38,584 nt of DNA, taken from contig JAMDDH010000013.1 of NCBI GenBank assembly GCA_023488885.1, positions 1 through 38,584 on the forward strand, read 5' to 3'. Under the pieces are notes generated by a model. It was not told the DNA's origin. It searched no databases and saw nothing but the letters and a program-made list of their open reading frames with translations. The stretch is from Thermoplasmatota archaeon (GTDB lineage: Archaea > Thermoplasmatota > Thermoplasmata > Thermoplasmatales > Thermoplasmataceae). The translations under genes were made by a program, and so were the position numbers. Positions 26,149-34,771 of the stretch are shown here, piece after piece; the stretch's first letter is position 1, and every line of letters begins with the position of its first letter.

Positions 26149-27559
26149 AATATTTCTTCCATCTGTCCAGAATCGGGAGGCGATCCTCGCTGACCTGATC
26201 CATTACGTTGAGATAGTTTAAAATTCCATTTACAGCCCTATCAGCATCCCTGACGGCACTTATCAGGTCCCTGTTGGAATTTGTGGAATCTCCTCCGGAG
26301 AACAAGCCGGGTATCGAGGTCATGCCTGCCTCATTTATTATGGGTTGCCCTTGCGGGGTGAGCCTGAGCATTCTCAGATATTCATCTTCCATGAAGGTAT
26401 AATCCGTTTCCTGTCCGGTCGCTTCTATGATGAAATCAACATCAATCTCGTGAACTTTATCTTTCTGAGGTACCGGTTTAGCTCGTCCACCCGCTTCCAT
26501 GACCATCTCGTTCTGCCAGTATCGCAATTTTATGACTCTGTCGCCTTCCTTGACATACTCAAACGGAGTCACTTCCCACATATAATGCACGAATTCTTCA
26601 ATGGTTTCTTCCATTTCCTCATCGGCATTCATGGATGGATATCCCGGGCGATCTATCTCCCTTCTCCTGTACATGATATACACGTTTTTGGCGCCAAATC
26701 TGATGGATGTTCGTGCGGAATCATTAGCTGTGAAACCTCCGCCTATGACAACCACATTCTTACCGACGTCAATTCTTTCCCCAAAGCTCACTCGTCTCAG
26801 GAATTGCGTGGCATGGAGCACGTTAACCGCATCGCTACCGGGAGTCCCTGTCATGTGTGGTTTCTGATTGCCCACTGAGATGTAGACCGCATCGTATCCC
26901 TTTAAGATTTCATCAAATGTTATGTCCTTTCCTATGTCTGTGTTCAGTTTAACGTCGACACCCTGAGAAATTATAAAACCTATTTCTTTGTCAAGAACTT
27001 CCTGAGGCAATCTATATCTTGGTATCCCGGTCTTCATGAATCCACCAAGTGCAGGAAGCTTCTCGAACAGGGTAACCTTAATTCCCTGTACAGAAAGATA
27101 ATATGCAGCGGTAAGGCCGGATGGACCTCCTCCAATAACGGCAACCTTTTTCCCGATGAATTTCTTTTTCGGAAGATTAAGTATCTCCCCATAATCTGCG
27201 AATGTATCAGCAGCGTATCTCTTCAGATGCCTTATTGCTATGGGACCACCGGTGTCATACATCACGCAGATATCTTCGCACAAATGCGTGCATACCCTCC
27301 CTATGATTGCCGGGAACGGTAAATTTTCAAAAACTATTCGAACTGTTTGGGCTGGGTCTCCGACAGCCGTACTGTTGATATAACCGCCAATGTCAAGGCT
27401 CGCGGGGCATGCCTGTGTGCATATATTACAGCCAATGCACCTGCTTGCTTCAGCGACTGCTTCGCTGCCGCTATATTCTTTAACAGGCTCCAGTACGAAG
27501 CTTTCAACCCTCTTTTTGGGGTCTTCATGCGAGATTTTGACTCGTTCAAAATTAAGCAT
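26105..27559 (-). CDS. gltD: GltD-like FAD/NAD(P) oxidoreductase with Fe-S N-terminus
   Basis: This belongs to the glutamate synthase small-subunit family, which moves electrons between NAD(P)H and an iron-sulfur partner. The N-terminal cluster cysteines are 41, 44, 47 and 51, with a second group at 90, 94 and 98. The FAD motif GGGPSG is at about 143-148 and the NAD(P) motif [10 protein letters not shown] near 270. The C-terminal GGD motif is in [13 protein letters not shown]. No large glutamate synthase subunit is in the window. It may work with a distant GltB or serve as a NADPH:ferredoxin or sulfide dehydrogenase-type reductase. Confidence 0.85.
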   Translation of the reverse strand: MLNFERVKISHEDPKKRVESFVLEPVKEYSGSEAVAEASRCIGCNICTQACPASLDIGGYINSTAVGDPAQTVRIVFENLPFPAIIGRVCTHLCEDICVMYDTGGPIAIRHLKRYAADTFADYGEILNLPKKKFIGKKVAVIGGGPSGLTAAYYLSVQGIKVTLFEKLPALGGFMKTGIPRYRLPQEVLDKEIGFIISQGVDVKLNTDIGKDITFDEILKGYDAVYISVGNQKPHMTGTPGSDAVNVLHATQFLRRVSFGERIDVGKNVVVIGGGFTANDSARTSIRFGAKNVYIMYRRREIDRPGYPSMNADEEMEETIEEFVHYMWEVTPFEYVKEGDRVIKLRYWQNEMVMEAGGRAKPVPQKDKVHEIDVDFIIEATGQETDYTFMEDEYLRMLRLTPQGQPIINEAGMTSIPGLFSGGDSTNSNRDLISAVRDADRAVNGILNYLNVMDQVSEDRLPILDRWKKYSTTSAKRAYAERSR

Positions 27560-27588
27560 TCTGTGACCCTGCGCCTAAATCCATCCGT

Positions 27589-27599
27589 CAATAATAAAC
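27589..27599 (-). promoter_or_regulatory. TATA-like box for gltD-like gene
   Basis: On the minus strand this reads GTTTATTATTG, centred about 35 bases before the ATG at 27559. The predicted leader is about nine bases. Confidence 0.4.
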
Positions 27600-27642
27600 A
27601 TTTTTTCACGGAGTCTATGAATTCGGTGCCTCAATGATGCTA

Positions 27643-28035
27643 TCAGATCAACAACCTCGGAACTACAATCATGGCGAAGAACAGGTTAAACAGGACTATG
27701 ATACTCATTACGACATACGAAGGATTCCTGTTTGATACAAATGAATATAGTGCAGTGAATACCACTGTTATTGGCGTAAAAATTAGTATCCAGAGTCCCA
27801 TTGTGATATAATATACTCCGTCAAGAGCAAGGATGCCAGGGATTATACCAACGAGAGGAATAAACTTGGAATCAAACGTTGAGTTGAAATTTGCAATCTG
27901 GGATAGTGTGTAATGATCTCCCTGGCCGTTTATGAATAATAGAGCTATCCCAGTTATTATGAATAACAGGCTGGTCAGGACTCCCGCCTTCAGTATATGG
28001 CTCGTAATGGTATCAATATCATACTGTTTTTCCAA
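27643..28035 (-). CDS. DUF1634-type membrane protein, TSUP partner
   Basis: This is a small membrane protein with three or four hydrophobic helices, of the kind often found next to TSUP permeases in archaea and bacteria (DUF1634). The function is not established; a helper role for the transporter is inferred from the pairing. The start is read as TTG at 28035 (LEKQYDIDTI). AGAGGTGA (28048-28041) lies five bases before it. A longer frame starting at 28074 has no such site. It overlaps the TSUP gene by 17 bases. Confidence 0.75.
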   Translation of the reverse strand: MEKQYDIDTITSHILKAGVLTSLLFIITGIALLFINGQGDHYTLSQIANFNSTFDSKFIPLVGIIPGILALDGVYYITMGLWILIFTPITVVFTALYSFVSNRNPSYVVMSIIVLFNLFFAMIVVPRLLI

Positions 28036-29002
28036 TAATATCACCTCTTTTCTGATGCAGGTAGAGTCCGACAATCATCAGCACCGCAGACACTGATGAG
28101 ATGTATATTTCCGTTGTCGGCCCATATACTATGTATTTTCCGAGATACAGACCCTTGAGGAGCATTTCTATTCCCAGAAACGAAAGAATTGCAAAAAATA
28201 GCCATCTTATGTCTTTGTTGGTGATTCGAACAAGTATCTTTGCACCAAGGTAAGATCCAATAAGAACACCTATGGCAGTAGCTGCCGCAATGAAAATCTG
28301 GATATAACCCTCATACCAGTAAATTGTGCTTCCGGTGGCTGCGGTAATACCTATCATGAAGTTGCTTGTAGTGGTAGTAACTTTCATAGGCAGGTTCATA
28401 GCCCAGTCCATGCCAAGCACCTTGAGTGCTCCGCTACCGATGCCAAGAAGTCCCGATATTATACCTGCGAAGAACATAATCAGTTCTGCAAGCCACCATC
28501 TGACTCCTGTGTAGCTCACATTTTTTTTCAGTTTCTCGTCATAATATGATCCCTGCAGCTGGAAGACTTTTGTCCACCAATCTGCCTGCCTGTGTGGAGG
28601 TTCTTCATATTTTCCGCGATGTATTGTCGGGATCAATGAAGTTAGCAGCACCACTCCAAAAATAACGTATATGGTCCATGAAAAGTTGTGTGCATAAACA
28701 TATACAGCAGTCAGTGAACCCACAATGGCTCCTGCAGTCGTGGCCATTTCAAGCCCAATGCCTATCTTTACGTTGGCTATTTTCTTTTTAGTGTATGCGC
28801 TTGCAGATCCAGCCGAAGTTGCAATTGTAGATATGAGGCTGGCGCCAGTAGCGTATATTATAGGAACAGAGAAGAACAGCGATAAGAGGGGGACAAGAAC
28901 TGTTGCCCCTCCGAGTCCGGTCAGGGAACCCAGAATACCTGCAATAACTCCTGCCGCCATTATTAACAGGAATTTTGCAAGGATGAATAGAACAGCCGAC
29001 AT
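28019..29002 (-). CDS. TSUP (TauE/SafE) family permease
   Basis: This is a membrane transporter of the TauE/SafE superfamily, whose members export or import sulfite, sulfonates or other small organic acids. Both family repeats are visible: GILGSLTGLGGATVLVPLL near the N-terminus and GIISGLLGIGSGALKV in the second half. About eight or nine membrane helices are present, with a cytoplasmic loop around residues 125-165. A sulfur substrate would suit an acidophile, but that is inference. Its ATG sits 24 bases from a TATA-like box, so the two-gene unit appears leaderless. Confidence 0.85.
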   Translation of the reverse strand: MSAVLFILAKFLLIMAAGVIAGILGSLTGLGGATVLVPLLSLFFSVPIIYATGASLISTIATSAGSASAYTKKKIANVKIGIGLEMATTAGAIVGSLTAVYVYAHNFSWTIYVIFGVVLLTSLIPTIHRGKYEEPPHRQADWWTKVFQLQGSYYDEKLKKNVSYTGVRWWLAELIMFFAGIISGLLGIGSGALKVLGMDWAMNLPMKVTTTTSNFMIGITAATGSTIYWYEGYIQIFIAAATAIGVLIGSYLGAKILVRITNKDIRWLFFAILSFLGIEMLLKGLYLGKYIVYGPTTEIYISSVSAVLMIVGLYLHQKRGDIIGKTV

Positions 29003-29020
29003 TCTACCCCGTATCGTCTT

Positions 29021-29030
29021 ATTTTATAAA
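29021..29030 (-). promoter_or_regulatory. TATA-like box for TSUP-DUF1634 unit
   Basis: On the minus strand this reads TTTATAAAAT, centred about 24 bases before the ATG at 29002. Confidence 0.55.
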
Positions 29031-29045
29031 TTAATGTTCCACTCA

Positions 29046-30920
29046 TCATTGCTGGGATAAAGTTCCGGAATGCAATGCGAAGCCTGCAGAACCGTAATTA
29101 TAACCATAATAAGCGATCAGCCGGTAATATCCGCTGTCGGGTATTCCCTGACCTGTTTCTAAGGGAGTTATTGTAATATTGTAAGTTTTTCCATTCGTGA
29201 AATTTGAGTTGGTATGGGAAGTCCAAAGGTAACCGTTCATGTAAATAAGTGAAGTTGAAGGAGTAATTCTAAAGTAAAGAGGAATCTGAGAATATTTTGA
29301 GGAATGCACAGTCACTTCAAGCGATATGGAGGTGACATTACCGTGAGAGATTTCAACAATGCTAAGATTACTGAGTTCTATACTGGTTGTCTGCGGAGTG
29401 TAATAGTTATAGGCAAATGGAACGGAAAGAACACCTATACACAATATTGCGACTGCTATTTTGGCCGCAGGTATATTTTTAAAGACGGAGCGCAATGGTA
29501 AGCGTGAAACCTGCGGCATCTTCGTGTTTACCATTACAGCAGGTATAACCAGGGCTACTATTGGCCAGAAAATTAAATACCCGGAAAGAAGACGATAATT
29601 GAAAAGAAATATGATGATTTGGAACGCCGGGAACGCATATCTAACCCTACGGTAGAAGGTTACGTAAAATGCCAGGCTGACTATCAGGACCGCAATTACC
29701 ATCATGGAGAAGAAACTATGGTTTACCGGCAATATGTTAAGGAATGAAATCTGTGACGGCCCGAAGCCTATTCCAATTATGGGCTGGAACTCCGGTGCCA
29801 AAAGTGCATGCACAAAAAATATCGGAGAGGAGGCAATGAAATATAGATTGACTGCAAGAAATGCAGCGATTGAAGAAAAAATCCACAGGACAGAGTTTTT
29901 TCGCCCGTATTCCCGGTATATGAAATAAATCATAAATGGAATCAAGAAGACCGGTATCTGTTTGACAGATATAGCTAGGCCAATGAACATGCCGGAAAGA
30001 TAAGGATTCCTTACACATATTAGCGAGAGCATCACAAAAATTACCCATAGAACATCTGGTTCTCCTTGAGTAATCTGTAAAAGATAAGCCGGATTCAAAA
30101 CAAGCACCAGTGACGAGATCAAGGCTATTTTCATGTCATTTTTAAGATGATATATCCTTAATATGATTATTACAGGTACAATGTAAAATGGCGCGAATAT
30201 AACAGATGGTGGAATCTTGAGAAGGTTGGCCGGGATGAAAACAAGAAGAGACAACGCAGGGTAACTGAAACCGGTAACGAATCCGCCGGTCAGAATTGGC
30301 GTTGATACGTTCAGCATTTGATTTACAGGAATACCGTTGAATGCGAGACCGTAATATGAGTATACATTGGAAGTCAGAGCGGGGTTGTACGGATTCAAGC
30401 CTAATAGAAACAGATGTGCAGCGTAATAATCTATGGTCATTTCGTCTGTTGGAAATGGCGGTGAACCAGTCCATAGGTACAGCGTCCACGTTATGGTCAA
30501 CGCACATAGCACAAGATACACAAGTGCCGGTTTTGGCGTTGATTGCCTGTGAAAGCCGTAAAGAGTTTTACCAAGATAAATTGAAGAGACGATAGAGACA
30601 AATATAGTTGAAATTCCGGCAAAGGAGTCAAGAGGTGGAAAACGTGGCGTAGTTGTTAAGGCATAAGGAATCGCAATAAAAAATATCAGAAACACTGGCC
30701 AAGTTGTCTTTATATCTGCCCATTTCGGGAAAGGATCAGTAAGTGCAAGCGTAAGAGTGAAGAAACCGGCGATTATCAGCAGTGACTCCAGTATTATTAA
30801 GAAGAGAGGGCCATATCCCAGATAAAATGTCAGAACGCCGGGAGTTATTACTAAACCGCAACTCTCGCCTATCAATGCTATTCTCGATAGCTTCTCGCGG
30901 AATTCCGGTTCAATATTCAA
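29046..30920 (-). CDS. GT-C type polytopic membrane glycosyltransferase
   Basis: This is a multi-spanning membrane protein with about 12-13 helices that resembles GT-C (GT87-like) enzymes using polyprenyl-phosphate sugars. The first outer loop carries acidic DEMTIDYYAAHLF followed by LGLNPYNP, the usual catalytic region. GLAISVKQIPVFLIPF is also family-like. After about residue 510 comes an outer beta-rich domain with sequons NLS, NVT, NFT and NIT. The start is TTG, overlapping the upstream stop (TTGA), with GGGGTGA (30936-30930) nine bases before it. Coupling to a dolichol-phosphate sugar synthase suggests that it uses that product. Confidence 0.78.
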   Translation of the reverse strand: MNIEPEFREKLSRIALIGESCGLVITPGVLTFYLGYGPLFLIILESLLIIAGFFTLTLALTDPFPKWADIKTTWPVFLIFFIAIPYALTTTPRFPPLDSFAGISTIFVSIVSSIYLGKTLYGFHRQSTPKPALVYLVLCALTITWTLYLWTGSPPFPTDEMTIDYYAAHLFLLGLNPYNPALTSNVYSYYGLAFNGIPVNQMLNVSTPILTGGFVTGFSYPALSLLVFIPANLLKIPPSVIFAPFYIVPVIIILRIYHLKNDMKIALISSLVLVLNPAYLLQITQGEPDVLWVIFVMLSLICVRNPYLSGMFIGLAISVKQIPVFLIPFMIYFIYREYGRKNSVLWIFSSIAAFLAVNLYFIASSPIFFVHALLAPEFQPIIGIGFGPSQISFLNILPVNHSFFSMMVIAVLIVSLAFYVTFYRRVRYAFPAFQIIIFLFNYRLLSGYLIFWPIVALVIPAVMVNTKMPQVSRLPLRSVFKNIPAAKIAVAILCIGVLSVPFAYNYYTPQTTSIELSNLSIVEISHGNVTSISLEVTVHSSKYSQIPLYFRITPSTSLIYMNGYLWTSHTNSNFTNGKTYNITITPLETGQGIPDSGYYRLIAYYGYNYGSAGFALHSGTLSQQ

Positions 30921-31981
30921 GCGATTTTTTCACCCCAGACGAAAAATGTCGAAGATATATAAGTGAACAAGAATGCGAATACAATTCCCACAAAATTGGA
31001 GATAAATATATCCACATTCAAGGCAACCAGTAGGTAGAAAACGATAGCATTAATTCCAATGCCTCCAAGACTGTAGAAATTGTATCTTGCGAGCCTGGAA
31101 AAGAATACTTCGGAAACAATAGAATCACGTTTTCCGAAGGTAAGTCGATCATTGAGAATGAAATTCGAAACCACACTTACCTCAATTGAGAATAACTCAG
31201 CCGGGTAACCCATGACTCCAAAAAGAAGAGACAATATCAATTCATTCACGAGTATTCCTGAGAGACCAACCATTACGTACGATATGAGATTGCCTTTTCT
31301 GATGAGCAATGACAGGAATCCCATAATGTCGCTATTTCTGAGATTGCTGCGACCATTCTTTCTCCTGTAGAATGTTATTGGGTATTCAGCTACTTTCATC
31401 TTTGCGCTTTCCAGCCTTCTCAGGACATCTATCTGACCGGCGTAGGAAGGGCTGACTGGTTCGGCAGATTGAGAGGCGAGAAGGAAAGCCATTGCACGTT
31501 TGGAATAAACTCTGAATCCGCTTGTTGCATCTTTAACTCTGGAAGAGAATGCCGATCTGAATGCAATATTGCCGGATACACTTATGAAGCGCCTTAAAGG
31601 CTCGTCCCCATTTTTACCTCCCGGAGCGTATCTGGAACCAATTACAAGATCAGCATCATTCTTAATCGCGTAATTATGCAGTTCCGGTATGTATTTCGGA
31701 TCGTGTGAAAAATCAGAATCCAGAACTATGGAATACTCGCAGTTTTCTGGGACATGCCTGAAGCCTTCAAGAATCGCGGAGACCAGCCCCATTTTCCTGC
31801 CACGTTCTATAAGATGGACATGGGACAAAGATTCACAGAACTCCTGAGTACCGTCATTACTTCCGTCGTCCACAACGAATACGTTGAACTCAGCCAACAG
31901 TGGCAGAAGTCCTTGAAGATTCTTACGTTCGTTGATGACCGGCATGATAATGGCTACTCCGTCTTTGCGGGTGTCGGCCAT
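30917..31981 (-). CDS. Dolichol-phosphate sugar synthase (DPM1-like) fused to GtrA domain
   Basis: The N-terminal GT2 domain (about residues 1-220) has VDDGSNDGT and the metal motif DSDFSHDP, then VIGSRY, as in dolichol-phosphate mannose/glucose synthases. The C-terminal 120 residues form four membrane helices of the GtrA type, which is thought to help flip or anchor the lipid-linked sugar. The product would be a polyprenyl-phosphate hexose. It lies first in a two-gene unit with the GT-C transferase. A TATA-like element lies about 33 bases upstream. Confidence 0.88.
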   Translation of the reverse strand: MADTRKDGVAIIMPVINERKNLQGLLPLLAEFNVFVVDDGSNDGTQEFCESLSHVHLIERGRKMGLVSAILEGFRHVPENCEYSIVLDSDFSHDPKYIPELHNYAIKNDADLVIGSRYAPGGKNGDEPLRRFISVSGNIAFRSAFSSRVKDATSGFRVYSKRAMAFLLASQSAEPVSPSYAGQIDVLRRLESAKMKVAEYPITFYRRKNGRSNLRNSDIMGFLSLLIRKGNLISYVMVGLSGILVNELILSLLFGVMGYPAELFSIEVSVVSNFILNDRLTFGKRDSIVSEVFFSRLARYNFYSLGGIGINAIVFYLLVALNVDIFISNFVGIVFAFLFTYISSTFFVWGEKIA

Positions 31982-32008
31982 TAAGTTTCAACTGTGTTAT
32001 GTTTGTGC

Positions 32009-32018
32009 ATTATTAAAT
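32009..32018 (-). promoter_or_regulatory. TATA-like box for the DPM1-GtrA gene
   Basis: On the minus strand this reads ATTTAATAAT, centred about 33 bases before the ATG at 31981. The leader would be roughly seven bases. Confidence 0.4.
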
Positions 32019-32084
32019 TTTTTTTGTGAAAAAAATAATGGTATCTCACTGTAACGTCTTCCGATCTGACTTCCGCTATAAACC

Positions 32085-32092
32085 TATATATA
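32085..32092 (+). promoter_or_regulatory. TATA box for pdxS
   Basis: TATATATA is centred about 34 bases before the pdxS ATG and gives a leader of about eight bases. Confidence 0.5.
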
Positions 32093-32121
32093 ACTTATTT
32101 CAATCCTTACCGAGATAAATC

Positions 32122-33132
32122 ATGTCCATTGATATTTCCCAATTAAGGTTTGGCGACGAGCTTCTCAAACGCGGTTTTGCAAAGATGACCAAAGGTGGCG
32201 TAATAATGGATGTCACAAACGCGGAACAGGCTTCCATTGCCGAATCGGCAGGTGCGGTTGCAGTAATGGCGCTTGAAAGAGTCCCGGCCGACATAAGGGC
32301 TGCCGGAGGAGTGGCAAGAATGGCCGATCCTGAAAAGATCAAGGAAATCCTCAATGCAGTCTCAATTCCGGTGATGGCTAAAGTGCGGATAGGCCATCTT
32401 TCCGAAGGATACACCCTTGAAGCCCTAGGCGTTGATATGCTGGATGAAAGTGAAGTTTTGACACCTGCAGATCCATTTTTTCACCTTTACAAGAGGGAGC
32501 TCAAGGTTCCTGTGGTATGCGGTGCAAGAGTGCTTCCGGAGGCTGTCAGGAGAATATTTGAAGGGGCGGCCATGATAAGAACGAAAGGAGAAGCAGGAAC
32601 TGGCAATATAATCGAGGCGGTCAGGCATATCAGAATGGTGAATGAGGGGATAAAAATACTCAGAGACCTGAGTTCAGAAGAGCTCAAAAAGGTGTCTGAA
32701 ACCATGTCGTCTTCATATAAGATACTCAGGAAATCAGTCTCAACGGATTTGTTCGGTTCTGCAGACTATCTCACAGATTATAACCTCTACTATGAAATGA
32801 GCGCGGATAAAATCGAGGCCGAACTTCTCAAGGTACTGAAAGAAATAAAACGCATGGGAAGACTGCCAGTGGTAAATTTTGCTGCAGGTGGCGTTGCAAC
32901 ACCGGCTGACGGAGCTCTTATGATGAAACTTGGCATGGATGGTGTTTTTGTCGGAAGTGGGATATTCAAGTCTAAAGACCCTGCTAAGATGGCAAGAGCT
33001 GTTGTGGAAGCAGTGGAGAATTACGAAGACTACAAGATAATAGGTGATGTTTCTGCAGGACTTTCCGGCATGCAGGGCCTCGACATTGAACAGATGCCAA
33101 AAGAGATGAGGCTCCAGGAAAGAGGTTGGTAG
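32122..33132 (+). CDS. pdxS: Pyridoxal 5'-phosphate synthase subunit PdxS
   Basis: PdxS is the lyase subunit that builds pyridoxal phosphate from ribose 5-phosphate, glyceraldehyde 3-phosphate and ammonia. The barrel starts [13 protein letters not shown]. The first catalytic lysine is in VMAKVRIGH and the second in [11 protein letters not shown]. The C-terminus LQERGW is the normal family end. It is somewhat longer than most (336 aa), with a charged insertion near residues 185-240. The glutaminase PdxT is not in the window. A membrane protein frame follows directly after the TAG stop. Confidence 0.96.
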   Translation: MSIDISQLRFGDELLKRGFAKMTKGGVIMDVTNAEQASIAESAGAVAVMALERVPADIRAAGGVARMADPEKIKEILNAVSIPVMAKVRIGHLSEGYTLEALGVDMLDESEVLTPADPFFHLYKRELKVPVVCGARVLPEAVRRIFEGAAMIRTKGEAGTGNIIEAVRHIRMVNEGIKILRDLSSEELKKVSETMSSSYKILRKSVSTDLFGSADYLTDYNLYYEMSADKIEAELLKVLKEIKRMGRLPVVNFAAGGVATPADGALMMKLGMDGVFVGSGIFKSKDPAKMARAVVEAVENYEDYKIIGDVSAGLSGMQGLDIEQMPKEMRLQERGW

Positions 33133-33879
33133 ATCATATTCAACGCCCTGAATTCCATTCTAATTCTTTCCATTCTGGCAGTATTATTTGTTACTTCCAG
33201 AGTATTCAACATATTTGATCTGAAAGGTACCGCTGCGGCATTCGCAGTAGGCCTTGTGGTCGCCTTTCTTGGCTCTCTCAACTGGCTTCTGGTACTTCTG
33301 ATTTTCGCCTTAAGCAGCCATTTCGCCACTAAGGCATTTTTTCAGGAGAAAAAAAGTAAAAATCTCCAGGAAGGCAGCTCTGGCGAAAGGCGGGTTTCCA
33401 ATATTTTTTACGCTGCTGTCATTGGTATGATTATTTCATCACTGAATTTTACAAATACATTTACTCACATTTTCCATTTTCACTATTTTGAATTGTTTGC
33501 AATTTCACTTGCTGTTGTGAATTCCGACACTTTTGCGTCTGAGATAGGAGTAATAGACAAAAAAGTATATTTGATTACGAATTTGAAACCGACAACACCC
33601 GGCATTAACGGGGGGATCTCACTAACGGGTGAGGTTGCAGCGCTTTTTGGTGCATTTATAGTAGCTATCACCTATGCGTTTCTCTCTTCAACGGGATTCA
33701 ATATAATACAGGTTGTATTCGTAACTTTAATGGGTTTTGCAGGATGCCAGATAGACAGTTTACTTGGTGCATTGTGGGAAAATATGGGTAAACTCACGAA
33801 AGGTGAGGTTAATTTCCTTGCTTCGTTCTTTTCTGTGCTAGCAGCAACAATTATTTTTATAAGTTCAGGATATTATTAG
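33133..33879 (+). CDS. DUF92 family membrane protein with no canonical start codon
   Basis: This is an integral membrane protein with about six helices and the DUF92 (TMEM19-like) features NSDTFASEIG and TTPGINGGISLTGE. The family N-terminus (a first helix followed by KGTAAAFAVGL) is encoded from 33133, immediately after the pdxS TAG and in the same frame. No ATG, GTG or TTG occurs in frame until GTG 33256, which would delete about 41 residues. AGAGGTTGG at 33121-33129 could position a ribosome on ATC 33133 or ATA 33136. I give the coding extent from 33133 and regard the true start as unresolved. The function of the family is unclear. Confidence 0.75.
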   Translation: MIFNALNSILILSILAVLFVTSRVFNIFDLKGTAAAFAVGLVVAFLGSLNWLLVLLIFALSSHFATKAFFQEKKSKNLQEGSSGERRVSNIFYAAVIGMIISSLNFTNTFTHIFHFHYFELFAISLAVVNSDTFASEIGVIDKKVYLITNLKPTTPGINGGISLTGEVAALFGAFIVAITYAFLSSTGFNIIQVVFVTLMGFAGCQIDSLLGALWENMGKLTKGEVNFLASFFSVLAATIIFISSGYY

Positions 33880-34047
33880 TGTGGATTTGTTGCATCCGGC
33901 ACTGCCACCTGCGTTTATGAGAACTGTACCTTGCCCTCAATAGAAAGAAGTTTTGATCATAATTAAAAACTTTGAGCTAGCAACTAAGTTTTCAATAACA
34001 CACCAAGTAATAAGGGTACCAAGCAGCCAGGATTCCACATTCATAGG

Positions 34048-34058
34048 TTCTTTTTTTA
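34048..34058 (+). terminator. T-run, possible terminator for pdxS-DUF92
   Basis: A run of T residues around 34050-34058 lies in the otherwise empty 252-base gap after the DUF92 gene. It has no clear hairpin and is about 170 bases from the stop. Confidence 0.25.
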
Positions 34059-34090
34059 CATCTGTCCTACAAAAGATTTAGAAAAGTAAC

Positions 34091-34104
34091 AATAAAAAAT
34101 TATA
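34091..34104 (-). terminator. T-rich terminator candidate for the cytochrome b operon
   Basis: On the minus strand the sequence TATAATTTTTTATT lies about 30 bases after the stop of the last gene in the operon. Confidence 0.4.
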
Positions 34105-34131
34105 TTTTGAGGTTGTTCTGCGGGATAGATG

Positions 34132-34764
34132 TCATACCTTCACGAACATAATGTTTCCATTTGCAACATCAGGGCCTGAAGCGAGGTTTATTGTTGCAAA
34201 CAGTACCTCATTCCTATTCAAAAGCTTTAACGCACTGCTGTTTAGAGATATTGAAATGTTGAATGAATGGATACCGCCTGTGAATGTCATGTTCATGTAT
34301 ATTGGTGAAAACAGATTAATGGAAGCATTCTGGTAAGCGTACACAGTGGCATTGGCAGAAGCGTTCTGTTTTATTGATTGGTTAACGCTGTTATTCAGTG
34401 TGATTCCTGCTTTCTCAGTTTTATTTACAGACTGGTTGTAAAGTTTGTTGTACATTACGTTGTAAGTCGAGTTGAATATAGTGCTGTTAAGCAGAGTTTG
34501 TGGAATAATTGAAACATTCAATGGACCGGAAGCAACCGTCGAAGTAATTGATATAGTAAAATTATCGACGGTGCTTGTGTCGGAAACGTTTACAACATAC
34601 GTCTGGTTATTTGCAACATAATTTCCCCCACTAGATGAGGTGATATCCGACACAGAAATTCCCGTGGCTGATGTAGGCAGAATGTGCGACGTGCCAAAAG
34701 CACCACCTATAATCAAGACTGCCACAATTGCAAAGCCAATCCATCCCTTTGTATTGCTATTCAT
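34132..34764 (-). CDS. Secreted, N-glycosylation sequon-rich protein of unknown function
   Basis: This 210-residue protein has one N-terminal hydrophobic segment (about residues 8-27), which would act as a membrane anchor or signal. The rest is an outer domain with about 15 Asn-X-Ser/Thr sequons, such as NQT, NVS, NFT, NST, NKT, NAT and NIS, an extreme density. It has no cysteine and no heme or metal motif. It is the last gene of the Rieske-cytochrome b operon, seven bases after the crotonase-like gene, with a GGGGG-type site upstream. I do not recognise the family. A membrane-surface role with the respiratory complex is inference from context. Confidence 0.7.
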   Translation of the reverse strand: MNSNTKGWIGFAIVAVLIIGGAFGTSHILPTSATGISVSDITSSSGGNYVANNQTYVVNVSDTSTVDNFTISITSTVASGPLNVSIIPQTLLNSTIFNSTYNVMYNKLYNQSVNKTEKAGITLNNSVNQSIKQNASANATVYAYQNASINLFSPIYMNMTFTGGIHSFNISISLNSSALKLLNRNEVLFATINLASGPDVANGNIMFVKV

Positions 34765-34771
34765 TTTTAGT

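Noticed and set aside
28036-28074. Longer N-terminus for the DUF1634 protein from a TTG at 28074.
   Set aside because: The TTG at 28035 has AGAGGTGA five bases upstream and gives the expected short N-terminus.
32057-32067. TCTTCCGATCT matches 11 bases of a common sequencing adapter end.
   Set aside because: The flanking bases do not continue the adapter, the match lies in a normal-looking intergenic region, and 11 bases can match by chance. Worth a glance at read coverage only.
33256-33879. GTG 33256 as the start of the DUF92 gene.
   Set aside because: It would remove the conserved first helix, whose codons are intact from 33133, and it has no ribosome-binding site. Kept only as a fallback.
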